Below are positions 6,541 to 14,102 of a stretch of 64,000 bases of DNA, one piece after another. This DNA is from a virus. Both the position numbers and the translations under genes were made by a program. The stretch covers positions 1 to 64,000 of IMG/VR virus record IMGVR_UViG_3300032770_000003, one strand, 5' to 3'. Position 1 is the first letter of the stretch. Each line of letters begins with the position of its first letter. Below the pieces are notes generated by a model that was not told the DNA's origin, searched no databases, and saw only the letters and a program-made list of their open reading frames with translations.

Positions 6541-7075
6541 GCACCTCATCACCAAAGACCGTCCAACCCGGACGACGTTTGCGCGCGAACACCTCAGCGT
6601 AGGGACCCGCGACTAGCGTTTCAACGATTCGGTAGAACTCGTCAGGCTTGGCACTGTGGATGTATCTCCCAGCTGCATCGACGGGCATCTTCGCCGCGAA
6701 ACGAGAGCGAATGCTTTTCGACTTCAGCTTGACTGACCCACGGACTGCGATGATCGCTGTTTCGTGAGAGGCGCGCACGTAGTGGCCCATACCGAAATGG
6801 GGCTTGCCGTTCTTGGTGAGCTTCTGCCAAACGATCTCGCTCTTGGGGACGAATCCCCACTTGCGCACAACCTGCAGTGCCTCTTCCTGCATGGCCGAAA
6901 CCCGCCACAGGAACAACATGGCGTTGTCTTGCAGCGGTGGCAGCGGAAAGCGGAAGATGTCCTCTAGCTTCATGCAGCGATAGTTCTTGACCGCACCCCG
7001 GGTTTTTCCGGGTAGCGCGTCGTCGAACAACCAGCCGGGATCCACCGACACTACAGCGAAAGGTTTCAACCCCAT
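6518..7075 (-). CDS. MT-A70 family adenine-N6 methyltransferase
   Basis: 185 aa. SAM-dependent methylation of adenine N6 in DNA (or RNA). VVSVDPGWLFDD holds the catalytic motif, here DPGW rather than the usual DPPW; then a central MLFLWRVS strand, VPKSEIVWQKLTKNGKPHFGMGHYVRASHETAII (typical MT-A70 core), and a C-terminal VFARKRRPGWTVFGDEV. Start MGLKPF overlaps the stop of 7066..7278; the longer upstream frame is out-of-frame read-through. Likely protects phage DNA from restriction. No cognate nuclease is seen. Confidence 0.88.
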   Translation of the reverse strand: MGLKPFAVVSVDPGWLFDDALPGKTRGAVKNYRCMKLEDIFRFPLPPLQDNAMLFLWRVSAMQEEALQVVRKWGFVPKSEIVWQKLTKNGKPHFGMGHYVRASHETAIIAVRGSVKLKSKSIRSRFAAKMPVDAAGRYIHSAKPDEFYRIVETLVAGPYAEVFARKRRPGWTVFGDEVPDESRVL

Positions 7076-7278
7076 TCCTCTGGTGGAGGGGGTGCGCGAT
7101 GACGACTCATGCGAAACTTCCTGCTGATTCGGCCGGTACGGCGCTCCGCTTTGCTGCGAAGCTTTTTCCAACGGCGGCGACCAAGTGCTACTCCGTGTTG
7201 CCCCTCCGTCTGTCCTTCCCAAGTAGAAGCATGCTCCGTCCGCTTCTCACCCTTACGGCGATGATTCTTTCTTACCAT
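7066..7278 (-). CDS. Small, very basic protein, 70 aa
   Basis: The ATG (TGATG) overlaps the stop of the PurA-like gene and the ORF runs into the MT-A70 start, so it is coupled at both ends. MVRKNHRRKGEKRTEH..., then RRRWKKLRSKAERRTGRISRKF: strongly Arg/Lys-rich, with a Pro tail. Probably nucleic-acid binding. No homolog recognised. Confidence 0.5.
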   Translation of the reverse strand: MVRKNHRRKGEKRTEHASTWEGQTEGQHGVALGRRRWKKLRSKAERRTGRISRKFRMSRHRAPPPPEEWG

Positions 7279-8561
7279 CACAGCCAACGCTTGTCTTGGT
7301 GTGTCGGACCCAAGGATAGCACGCGCACTTCCTTGCGCAGGAGCTTCTGCAGGACGCGCGCATAGTAGTACGGTTGCGCTGGCTTGCTGACCTGATCTAT
7401 CTCGCCGAGACAGGGCACGGCTTGCATCAAGTCGTCAGTCAGGCGCGCCTGATAGTCCAGGTCGTGAGGAACGACCATCAGCTCGTTCACGCGATCGCCG
7501 CGAATCGTGTAGGAGGTCACGATGAGCGAAGGCTCTATCCGATCGAGACAGGTCAATGCCAGGTGGTCGATGTTGCCGTCCGCTGCGAGCGCGTAGCGGG
7601 CCGCTACGAGGTCGAACCAGCCCACGCGGAAATTTCGCTGGTATGGATGCCAGTGGTTGGTGATGTCAGGCAGCGAGAGGTCGCGATCTTCGGCAACGAA
7701 CGGACCAGGACCGTGCCTGGTGGAATAGCCGCGAAGCACACCCATCACCGACCTCTCACCCTGAAAGTCCAGCTCGCGCAAGAGCTGGAGCGCGTTCGCG
7801 GATGTGCACGTACTCCAGGTCGTGTAGGGGTGAAATCCGTAATTCTCGTCGAGCAACACCCCCTGCGCACCCTCGAAGACCACGTCTGAGTCAGACGGCA
7901 GCGAGTGCCACTCACCAATCGTGACTCGTTCCGCGAGGGCAGCAAAGCGATTGGCGATGATCTCGATAAGGCTGTCGTCGTCTTCCAGAATCGCCAGCTC
8001 TGTCGACTTCACTCTCAGCGCGAAGGCTTCTTGCAGCTTCCTCTTTCGGATGGCCTTCAGTTTCTTGGTTACGAGAGCATGATTGGCTAGGTCGTAGGCG
8101 TAGATCCGCTCATGCGGATGCTCGATACTGTCTTGCACAGTCTCGCCGATTCCCATGCCGCAACTACCGTGGCGCTCAGATCCACGGGCCAGCTCCCGCA
8201 ACCTGTTCAGCGCCTGGTGGTAGGGCGTGATCACCAACGCGTGCCCGTCGATGTCAAGTCGCTCAAACGCGTCGGCGATCCCCTGGCTGCGAAGGTGTTC
8301 TTCCTCCTCCAGCGCGGCCGTGGGGTGAAGAATCATGAATCTGGACAGCAGTGTGCGGCATCCAGGAACGAAGGTTCCCGCGCCGAACTGAGAGAAAGAG
8401 TGTGAACGCCCGTCGGGGAGCACAACGGTGTGACCCGCCTGTGCTCCCCCGTTGTAGCGAACGACTAGCTGAGCGCCAGTCTTCCGTACCAGCGCATCCA
8501 CCATCGAGCCCTTGCCCTCATCGCCAAAGCCGAGACCTACGACGATATGTGCTCGGGGCAC
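7278..8561 (-). CDS. Adenylosuccinate synthetase family protein (PurA/PurZ-like)
   Basis: 427 aa, GTG start. Canonical PurA joins IMP and aspartate using GTP. Visible motifs: GFGDEGKG (P-loop-like GTP/IMP segment, catalytic Asp kept), GGAQAGHT (catalytic His), VFEGAQGVLLDENYGFHPYTT, YSTRHGPGPF, and a diverged aspartate loop (YQRNFRVGWFDLVAARYAL). The usual TTGRGIGP segment is GSCGMGIGET and the TSSNTTAGG segment is TWSTCTSANA, so substrate specificity may differ. Phage relatives called PurZ make a 2-aminoadenine precursor from dGMP; the retained Asp argues for ordinary PurA chemistry or an early PurZ form. First of a PurA, basic protein, MT-A70 operon. Confidence 0.85.
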   Translation of the reverse strand: MPRAHIVVGLGFGDEGKGSMVDALVRKTGAQLVVRYNGGAQAGHTVVLPDGRSHSFSQFGAGTFVPGCRTLLSRFMILHPTAALEEEEHLRSQGIADAFERLDIDGHALVITPYHQALNRLRELARGSERHGSCGMGIGETVQDSIEHPHERIYAYDLANHALVTKKLKAIRKRKLQEAFALRVKSTELAILEDDDSLIEIIANRFAALAERVTIGEWHSLPSDSDVVFEGAQGVLLDENYGFHPYTTWSTCTSANALQLLRELDFQGERSVMGVLRGYSTRHGPGPFVAEDRDLSLPDITNHWHPYQRNFRVGWFDLVAARYALAADGNIDHLALTCLDRIEPSLIVTSYTIRGDRVNELMVVPHDLDYQARLTDDLMQAVPCLGEIDQVSKPAQPYYYARVLQKLLRKEVRVLSLGPTHQDKRWL

Positions 8562-8572
8562 GAAGGGGGACC

Positions 8573-9562
8573 TCAGAGACGTTTGGTACCGCTCGCGCTA
8601 CCGCTCACAGGTGCCAGATCACCGTCGACGCTGCCCTTGCGAAGAGCCACGCTACCGATGAACGGTACGATCGCCCGCTTCGCTGCGTCAGCAGCGGTTG
8701 CGGTCATCCCGGGAGTTGCGACAATGTCACTGTGCATGGCATCGAGGTCGCGCCCCTCGCACGCACCGATCGTGAGTCCGATCAGCTCGCACACCCCCTT
8801 GGGGTCGTCGAGCACCAGCATGCGCTCACCATAGAGCTTCTTCCAGAACGCCTGAATCTCGTGCTGGTGACCGCCGTAGCTGCCGGAGTTGACGTAGATG
8901 AAGAACGACTCGAACTTCGCCTCACACTCCTTGACGATGTCCTCGACGGGAACGTTGTCTTGAAGCGCGTCTCCGATGACGTTGAACACCTGGTCCTTGA
9001 ACACGTTGGCGTAGCACATCTCGTCGCCCATCAGGAAGAGATAGCCCTTCTTGTTGCGCTTCTCCAGGCAGTCCATTGCCATGTGCCGAGCAGCGAAGTA
9101 CAGCGCCAGCTCGTAGGACTCCCGCATGCCACCGCCGCCTCCCCCTTCGAGGTGGAGATTGGTCAGGCAGTCATCCATTTCGAGCCCGCTTTCGAACTGC
9201 CCCACCTGCAGCGGTGAACGATCGCCGAAGGTGGCGTCTCCGATCGCGCCGAAAAGGATCTGCGGGTGATCGATGTAGCCCTTGGTGGCCAGGAGCTTCA
9301 TCAACCCCGGGAACTTCTCCATGGCGAACATCTTGGGAATGATGCCCATCGAGCCGGTCACGTCGAAGAAGAGCGCGATCGCGTTCGACTCCGGATGCAC
9401 ATCGCTGTCACGGGACTCGCGGACCTTGACCCCCTTGGGGTCCAACAACGCATGCGTGCGACCAACCATGCGACTGTGCACGAACACGTCGTCCGCCTTC
9501 AGACTGCTGCGTGCGGTACGCAGCCGATCGGCCGCATCATCACTCCATCTCGAACCACCCAT
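8573..9562 (-). CDS. von Willebrand factor A domain protein
   Basis: 329 aa; start MGGSRWSDDAADRL after AAAGGAGAT. ALFFDVTGSMG near residue 65 is a MIDAS-type DxTxS metal site; FGAIGDATFGD and FLMGDEMCY supply further acidic sites of a Rossmann-like vWA fold. A poly-Gly loop (EGGGGGGMRES) follows. vWA domains bind partners through a metal ion. The next gene upstream in the operon is a J-domain/kinase-like protein, so the two may act together. Another two vWA proteins occur in the window. Confidence 0.85.
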   Translation of the reverse strand: MGGSRWSDDAADRLRTARSSLKADDVFVHSRMVGRTHALLDPKGVKVRESRDSDVHPESNAIALFFDVTGSMGIIPKMFAMEKFPGLMKLLATKGYIDHPQILFGAIGDATFGDRSPLQVGQFESGLEMDDCLTNLHLEGGGGGGMRESYELALYFAARHMAMDCLEKRNKKGYLFLMGDEMCYANVFKDQVFNVIGDALQDNVPVEDIVKECEAKFESFFIYVNSGSYGGHQHEIQAFWKKLYGERMLVLDDPKGVCELIGLTIGACEGRDLDAMHSDIVATPGMTATAADAAKRAIVPFIGSVALRKGSVDGDLAPVSGSASGTKRL

Positions 9563-9572
9563 GGGATCTCCT

Positions 9573-10655
9573 TTAGTTCGTGGGAGGCATTCGGAATTGA
9601 CGAAACGTCGGTTTGCCCCACAACTGACGTACGATTCGGTCGAACTCCTCATAAACCTCCCACGCATTCTGGTATCTGCGTGTCGGATTATGAATCATGC
9701 AGCCGTTGAGCAATCCCTTGATTGCCTCAGGAACCGAGTGGTTCGGGACCAGCTCAGAGCCGTAGAGAAGGGCGCGCATGCAGACTGCAGCCATCCAGAC
9801 GTCTGTCGCCGGAGTCGCCGGCCGTTTCAGGTGGACTTCAGGCGGGTAGTAGACAGCGTGGTCAAGGACCACCGCCTTGATATGACTCGTGCCGTCCGCC
9901 TTGAGCGCGTAGCTCCAGTCGATCAGCTTCCCGGAGTGGTCTTCGGGCTTGATCAGGAAGTGAGCCGGGACCACAGCGCCATGGACAATCCCATTTCGAT
10001 GTGTCCAAGCCAGCACTTCGAGCATCCTACGCCACATCCATGCAGCGTCCTTCGGATCGAGTCCGTGCGGGAACGCCGCCAACACCGCGTCCAAGCTGTA
10101 CCGGGTAGGGTGGAAACTGAGAATGTTGCTCTGTCGATACCGGCCTGCAACACGTAGCTTGGTCGTCTCGATCAAGCTCGGCAGGTAGCGAACGAAGTGC
10201 GCGCGATTGCTGTCAGTGGATGCCCACAGTCGCTGCAACATACTCGCTTCGTTCGCTACGAGGTCGCTGTTCGCGTCGTCAGAGACTACCTTCACCAGCG
10301 CACGGTGGGGCTTCCCATCCTGGTCATACTCCGCGCTGTAGAGGTCACACAGATCGCCCTTGGCGAACGGCAGCACGTTTTTGTAGACATGCTTGGCCTT
10401 GATGGTCACCGGGCGTGGCTTGCCGTAACTGCCATCGCGCAAACGTGCCCGCGCCTGGAGCCGCATCTCTGTGAGCCGGGTCATGGCGACGACCGCTTCC
10501 TTGACCTGGCCAGGTCGATCCGGGTGCAACACCTTCGACCAAGCGTGGAAGAGATCCGTTAGGGCGTCGTCGGAGGCTACACTCCCGAAGCACTCTTCGG
10601 GAGTCCTGGCCTTCATGATCTGCGCGATGATCGCGGTGATCTCGTGGACGTTCAA
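9573..10655 (-). CDS. J-domain fused to a degenerate protein-kinase fold
   Basis: 360 aa; TTG start overlapping the stop of 10652..10870 is inferred. Residues about 5-60 look like a J domain (DALTDLFHAWSKVLHPDRPGQ, with HPD). The rest matches a protein kinase: RALVKVV (VAVK Lys), LVANEASMLQRL (helix C Glu), HRNGIVHGAVVPAHFLI where the catalytic loop normally reads HGDxKPxNIL, and KLIDWSYA in place of DFG. The catalytic Asp is Ala here, so this is probably a pseudokinase. It sits in one operon with a vWA protein, an arrangement also seen in vWA/kinase conflict-type systems. Confidence 0.75.
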   Translation of the reverse strand: MNVHEITAIIAQIMKARTPEECFGSVASDDALTDLFHAWSKVLHPDRPGQVKEAVVAMTRLTEMRLQARARLRDGSYGKPRPVTIKAKHVYKNVLPFAKGDLCDLYSAEYDQDGKPHRALVKVVSDDANSDLVANEASMLQRLWASTDSNRAHFVRYLPSLIETTKLRVAGRYRQSNILSFHPTRYSLDAVLAAFPHGLDPKDAAWMWRRMLEVLAWTHRNGIVHGAVVPAHFLIKPEDHSGKLIDWSYALKADGTSHIKAVVLDHAVYYPPEVHLKRPATPATDVWMAAVCMRALLYGSELVPNHSVPEAIKGLLNGCMIHNPTRRYQNAWEVYEEFDRIVRQLWGKPTFRQFRMPPTN

Positions 10656-10870
10656 CTGAAGGATTCCGCGACAGCTATGTCCACGACGGGGTGCTTGCAG
10701 AGCGCGCAACGAATCATGAGGATCCCTTGCAGGTACTCTACCTCGACTGCTGAGTTGAGATGACAACGCGCATGAAGAAAGAGGGGTGCCGCTTCGTTGT
10801 CGTGCTTGTGATCACAGTCAGGCATGTCACAAGACATCTTGTCCAACTCAGCTCTGCTAAGCGGCGGCAT
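10652..10870 (-). CDS. Small zinc-binding protein, 72 aa
   Basis: MPPLSRAELDKMSCDMPDCDHKHD... with CDMPDC, a His pair, HARCH and CALCKH: a probable two-site zinc module. The start lies within the end of 10857..11453 and its stop overlaps the J-kinase start (TTGA). Likely coupled to the J-kinase/vWA set. The exact role is unknown. Confidence 0.6.
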   Translation of the reverse strand: MPPLSRAELDKMSCDMPDCDHKHDNEAAPLFLHARCHLNSAVEVEYLQGILMIRCALCKHPVVDIAVAESFS

Positions 10871-11453
10871 CCGGCATCCGCGCCTGCGGCATGTGATTCG
10901 CGATCGAGAGGAATTGTCGCTCGTCAGTTTCGAGCAAGAGCTTCTGAATGAGCATGGTGTCTGCATCCGGAACCAGCTCATCAGGATGGAGACACAGTGT
11001 CTCGATCGGCTTGAGAACTCCGGCCTCCTCCCGGACCAGGTCTACATTCTGTGCTCTCCCGCGACGAATCCGATAGACCTTCTCAGCAACGTAGACCTTG
11101 AAGTAGCCATACTTTCGCAAGTCCTGTTTCTGATCGCTTGTCAGGTGGCGCAACAGCAGCTGTTCAGCCTTGATTCGGGCCAAACGATGCCTGGCCCGTT
11201 CGCGCCGGCAGAACCTGTCGACTGGATCCGGCTCATGCGCAGGTTGCATTGAGCACACGACTGTGTTGAGAGGTCCATTAGTCACCTGGCCTGTCACTGT
11301 CGTTGGCTCCAACGAGTAATACCAAACAGTGCAACTGCTGGTATTCGCCATAACACGGATCGTCTGTCCCCAGTTGTTGATGCACGTCGTTCCGGAGTCA
11401 CTCCAGCTCCGCAATGACGGTCCTGTTAGGTACGGGTACGCTGACTGTGGCAT
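10857..11453 (-). CDS. Hypothetical protein, 198 aa
   Basis: The last 110 residues (RRERARHRLARIKAEQLLLRHLT..., YGYFKVYVAEKVYRIRRGR, LCLHPDELVPDADTMLIQKLLLETDERQFLSIANH) match a short conserved family common in phage and mobile DNA, with an arrangement of helix, beta-strand core and a C-terminal helix pair. The first 70 residues are Ser/Thr/Tyr-rich and lack clear structure. Function unknown. Confidence 0.65.
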   Translation of the reverse strand: MPQSAYPYLTGPSLRSWSDSGTTCINNWGQTIRVMANTSSCTVWYYSLEPTTVTGQVTNGPLNTVVCSMQPAHEPDPVDRFCRRERARHRLARIKAEQLLLRHLTSDQKQDLRKYGYFKVYVAEKVYRIRRGRAQNVDLVREEAGVLKPIETLCLHPDELVPDADTMLIQKLLLETDERQFLSIANHMPQARMPDAAA

Positions 11454-11455
11454 CG

Positions 11456-11767
11456 TCAGCCTCCCCGCACTGGGGGCGCCATGATGTAGCGCCCAGCAGA
11501 GCCGTCGAACTCTTTGATCTGCTCCCCTCGCTCGTCGCTGTCCTCTGCCATCTTGAAGCAGAGAAACCCTTTTTCTTTGAGTCGCTCGAAGCTCCGTTTG
11601 GCTTCCGCCACCTGCGCCGGGTCGCGAGGGTCGAAGACGAGCTTGTAGTCTCCGCCATAGAACATGACAGCCAGCTCAGCGTCGCCTTCGCGTTGCTGGG
11701 TCTGGTTTCGCAGGGGAACGTCTTTGGACCATCCCTCACGGATGAAGGCTTCGACGTTGAATGCCAT
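11456..11767 (-). CDS. Hypothetical protein, 103 aa
   Basis: MAFNVEAFIREGWSKDVPL... with a strand-rich centre (ELAVMFYGGDYKLVFDPRD) and a helix (VAEAKRSFERLKEKGFLCFKM). Start follows AAGAGGAGGCGC. Two nt separate it from 10857..11453. No family recognised. Confidence 0.65.
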   Translation of the reverse strand: MAFNVEAFIREGWSKDVPLRNQTQQREGDAELAVMFYGGDYKLVFDPRDPAQVAEAKRSFERLKEKGFLCFKMAEDSDERGEQIKEFDGSAGRYIMAPPVRGG

Positions 11768-11830
11768 GGGTGAGCGCCTCCTCTTGGATTGGTGAGCACA
11801 CTACACCAGCAGATTGACAGGTCAAGTACG

Positions 11831-12208
11831 CTAACCTGTCCTCTCTCTGCGCTCTTCGAGCAGGTGTGCAAAGTACTCCTCGAACTTCTTGATCCCCTCC
11901 AGCTCGACACCGAGTTGACTGGCGTAGAAGGACAGCATCCGCGGATCCCAGGTACCGTTCTCCAAGATTCGGTATACCTGCGAAGCCATCACGCGGATCG
12001 AAACACCGTTAGCCTTCTTACCATCAGGATTCTGCGAGACCTCCTGAGGCAGGTAGATGAAACGGAGAAGTTTCCGAGCACGGTTGATCACGAGGATGCA
12101 GTCGTTGGCACGGAACGGAGCAACGTCACCCATCTCGCCGCGCGCCTCTTCGTACAGGGTCACCTCGTTCTTGCGGAAGTTCCCTGTGTACACATATCGA
12201 AGTCTCAT
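11831..12208 (-). CDS. Hypothetical protein, 125 aa
   Basis: MRLRYVYTGNFRKNEVTLYEEA...; beta-rich first half and helical C-terminus (KKFEEYFAHLLEERRE). Start overlaps the stop of 12205..12672 (4 nt). Composition normal for a phage protein; no function recognised. Confidence 0.65.
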   Translation of the reverse strand: MRLRYVYTGNFRKNEVTLYEEARGEMGDVAPFRANDCILVINRARKLLRFIYLPQEVSQNPDGKKANGVSIRVMASQVYRILENGTWDPRMLSFYASQLGVELEGIKKFEEYFAHLLEERRERTG

Positions 12209-12672
12209 ATCGGAATCACCTCCTCAATCGTATATCGGACACGCAGAGCACCGTCCTCGACGGTCATCGACTCGATCTTCACTCCCTGGAGAGACAGTGC
12301 CTGAACCACCCGGCTGAGCAGGAACGGCAGCGCCGTGCCCGGCGCTGAAGGCTCAAGCCGTTTCAGGGCTTCGTTCGCAATGCTGACCGTGTCCAGCTTC
12401 CGGGGACGTCCTCGTTTTCGGCGAACGGGAACGTCAATGGTGGCAGAAGCTGGCTCAGGAGCCGGTTCAGGAGCGGGAGCCGGTTTCTCTTCGCGCTTGC
12501 CGCTGGCTCGCCCGGTTTTCTGGAGCTTGACCATGCAGGTTCGGCAGGTCCGAAGATAGCCAATCTTCGATTTGACGTTCGGCTGAAACCAGGTCTTGGT
12601 GAGGAGCTTGTGCCCGCACGCCTTGCACTTGATCCTGTGCGGGACATTCACCGCGAATTTCTCGTCGGGCAT
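12205..12672 (-). CDS. Zinc-finger/AT-hook protein, 155 aa
   Basis: MPDEKFAVNVPHRIKCKACGHKLLTKTW... with CKACG and CRTC forming a four-Cys zinc site in the first 45 residues. Then a Pro/Ala-Glu linker (KPAPAPEPAPEPASATI) and RRKRGRPRK, an AT-hook motif that binds the minor groove of AT-rich DNA. Suggests a DNA-binding regulator or structural protein. Start after AAGGAGGGG. Confidence 0.7.
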   Translation of the reverse strand: MPDEKFAVNVPHRIKCKACGHKLLTKTWFQPNVKSKIGYLRTCRTCMVKLQKTGRASGKREEKPAPAPEPAPEPASATIDVPVRRKRGRPRKLDTVSIANEALKRLEPSAPGTALPFLLSRVVQALSLQGVKIESMTVEDGALRVRYTIEEVIPI

Positions 12673-12736
12673 CTTGGGCCCCTCCTTGGGTTCGAAGTTC
12701 AAAGTACCAACGTCAGCATCCTATCAAGATTTGTTC

Positions 12737-12765
12737 TTGACAGGGGTAGCCCCGTATCTTAGCTT
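12737..12765 (+). promoter_or_regulatory. Possible sigma-70-like promoter for the plus-strand cassette
   Basis: TTGACA at 12737-12742 is a perfect -35 box; TAGCTT at 12760-12765, 17 nt downstream, is a weak -10 box. It points toward the PTH2-like ORF and the RNAs at 13126-13267. Sequence match only. Confidence 0.35.
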
Positions 12766-12809
12766 CCTCGTCATGCATTGCTCTTCCCATTGACGCCGAC
12801 CTCCTCCCG

Positions 12810-13070
12810 CTGACGCAATATGTCCTTGTCCGCAAGGATCTTCCGGTGGGAGTGATGGCAGCGCAAGTCGCCCACGCAGCTGGCTCAGTCGGGCGACACC
12901 CAAAGGGAACGTTTGTTGTAGTGCTGGCCGCGGAGTCACAAGAGCACCTCATGGCCCTGGCTCAGCGCCTGCACAGCGCCCATCTCCAACACGTGCTGAT
13001 CACAGAGTCTGACGGGCCCTTCGCTGGCCAAGCCATGGCCATCGGCCATCGGCCTCGAACTCGTACATGA
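12810..13070 (+). CDS. Peptidyl-tRNA hydrolase 2 (PTH2)-like protein
   Basis: On the strand opposite to its neighbours. LTQYVLVRKDLPVG followed by VMAAQVAHAAGSV, then VVVLAAESQEHL, and TESDGPFAGQAMAIG align with PTH2: the Lys of RKD, the His of AxxxHA and the Asp near the end are family catalytic or binding positions. PTH2 frees tRNA from stalled peptidyl-tRNA. No ATG/GTG/TTG precedes the conserved N-terminus; the frame is open back to 12750, so the start is non-canonical, frameshifted or damaged. I place it at CTG 12810 only as a marker. The next features downstream are a tRNA-like RNA and a tRNA. Confidence 0.65.
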   Translation: MTQYVLVRKDLPVGVMAAQVAHAAGSVGRHPKGTFVVVLAAESQEHLMALAQRLHSAHLQHVLITESDGPFAGQAMAIGHRPRTRT

Positions 13071-13125
13071 CCGAACGCCGGTCAGAAAGGTGGTCTCCAG
13101 CCTGCCCTTGCTGCGCTAACCAAAA

Positions 13126-13190
13126 GGGTCGGTAGCTCAAGTGAGAGCGCCCCGCAAGGGGAGACGGTGGTGCAAATCCATCACGACCCA
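13126..13190 (+). ncRNA. tRNA-like RNA without an anticodon arm (candidate Y RNA module)
   Basis: Acceptor GGGTCGG/ACGACCC (6 of 7 pairs), D-arm GCTC/GAGC, T-arm GGTGG/CCATC with loop TGCAAAT. Where the anticodon arm should be (13150-13165) is only CCCC-GCAA-GGGG, a GNRA tetraloop hairpin. A tRNA mimic with a shortened anticodon arm is what bacterial Y RNAs (YrlA type), partners of Ro proteins, look like, and a Ro60 gene lies 1.3 kb away at 14450..16075. Could also be a decayed tRNA. Confidence 0.55.
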
Positions 13191-13193
13191 CGA

Positions 13194-13267
13194 GCGTGCT
13201 TCGCCCAGTGGTTGGGCACCAAGAGTAATGACCTTGGCCAACGGGGGTTCGATTCCCTCAGCACGCA
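13194..13267 (+). tRNA. tRNA with a 9-nt anticodon loop
   Basis: Acceptor GCGTGCT/AGCACGC, D-arm GCCC/GGGC, anticodon stem CCAAG/CTTGG, T-arm GGGGG-TTCGATT-CCCTC: all perfect or near-perfect. The anticodon loop is AGTAATGAC (13224-13232), 9 nt instead of 7, so the decoded codon is uncertain (AAT after T33 would read AUU). CCA is not encoded. One of very few plus-strand RNAs here. Confidence 0.6.
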
Positions 13268-13268
13268 C

Positions 13269-13808
13269 TCACTTCTTCTTGAAATTCTTCCACATCATCG
13301 ATGGAACTGGACGCGCACTCCGCTCGTTGTACTTCGCGGACACTTTGATGTCGTAGGGCACGACCACAGGCCCGGTGTCGTAGAAGGTAAACTGCCCGAT
13401 AGGCATCCCTGGGTAGACGATGACCGGCTTGAACGTCGCGATCTCCATGGTCCAGTGGTTGATGAAACCAACGTCACCACGGCCCGCGGTCACATGCACC
13501 AGGATGCCCAATCGCCCGACGCTGGACTTCCCATCCATGAAGGGAACGTAACGTCGACTGCCGATCACCTCGTGAGTAACTCCCAGGTAGAACTCACCTG
13601 GACGCAGCAAAAAACCCTTGTCACTCACCTCATAATACTTGACTGGGTTCTCTTCGCGGGCGTCGAGCACAGGCTTCTCGTACTGAGCGATCGTATTGCC
13701 CAGGAGAACGTCGTAGCTGTTCGATCCAAGGCGTTCGAGATCGAACGGCGTGATCGTGATGTCCCCCAGCTCGACGGCACCCTTGATCTGCTTGTCCGAA
13801 AGAATCAC
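13269..13808 (-). CDS. dCTP deaminase (Dcd-like)
   Basis: 179 aa; GTG start overlaps the stop of 13805..14041. dCTP deaminases make dUTP (and ammonia) from dCTP for dTTP synthesis. GSNSYDVLLG and FMDGKSSVGRLGILVHVTAG, then WTMEIATF, are the family's trimer-interface and active-site motifs (the Glu of the last motif is the catalytic base in E. coli Dcd). Belongs with the reductase at 53386..57015 in nucleotide supply. Its 3' end converges on the plus-strand tRNA 13194..13267 with a 1-nt gap. Confidence 0.88.
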   Translation of the reverse strand: MILSDKQIKGAVELGDITITPFDLERLGSNSYDVLLGNTIAQYEKPVLDAREENPVKYYEVSDKGFLLRPGEFYLGVTHEVIGSRRYVPFMDGKSSVGRLGILVHVTAGRGDVGFINHWTMEIATFKPVIVYPGMPIGQFTFYDTGPVVVPYDIKVSAKYNERSARPVPSMMWKNFKKK

Positions 13809-14041
13809 GGCTCTTCCCCCTCGAAGGTGATACAAACGCGCCAGCGACCCTTGCGACCATGCCAGTCTGCGGGAATCAACTGACTGAGAAGCTCGCGACA
13901 GGTGGGTCGCTCATCACTCACGTCAGTAGGATTCACCAAGTGCGCATGATCCGATGAGCACTTGTCGAAGACGATGCGACCGAACCCGTCGAGTCGCAGG
14001 TAGTGCGCTGGGAACGACTCCGAAATGTTTTCGTGAGACAT
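13805..14041 (-). CDS. Hypothetical protein, 78 aa
   Basis: MSHENISESFPAHYLRLDGFGRIVFDKCSSDH...; two Cys, two His. Ends in a Glu-rich tail that overlaps the dCTP deaminase start. A three-strand beta pattern (RLDGFGRIVFD, WRVCITFEG). No family recognised. Confidence 0.6.
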   Translation of the reverse strand: MSHENISESFPAHYLRLDGFGRIVFDKCSSDHAHLVNPTDVSDERPTCRELLSQLIPADWHGRKGRWRVCITFEGEEP

Positions 14042-14102
14042 TCACTCCCCTTAAACGAAAGCCCCTGAGCACCGACCACGGTACCCAGGGGCCTCCGGAG
14101 AA

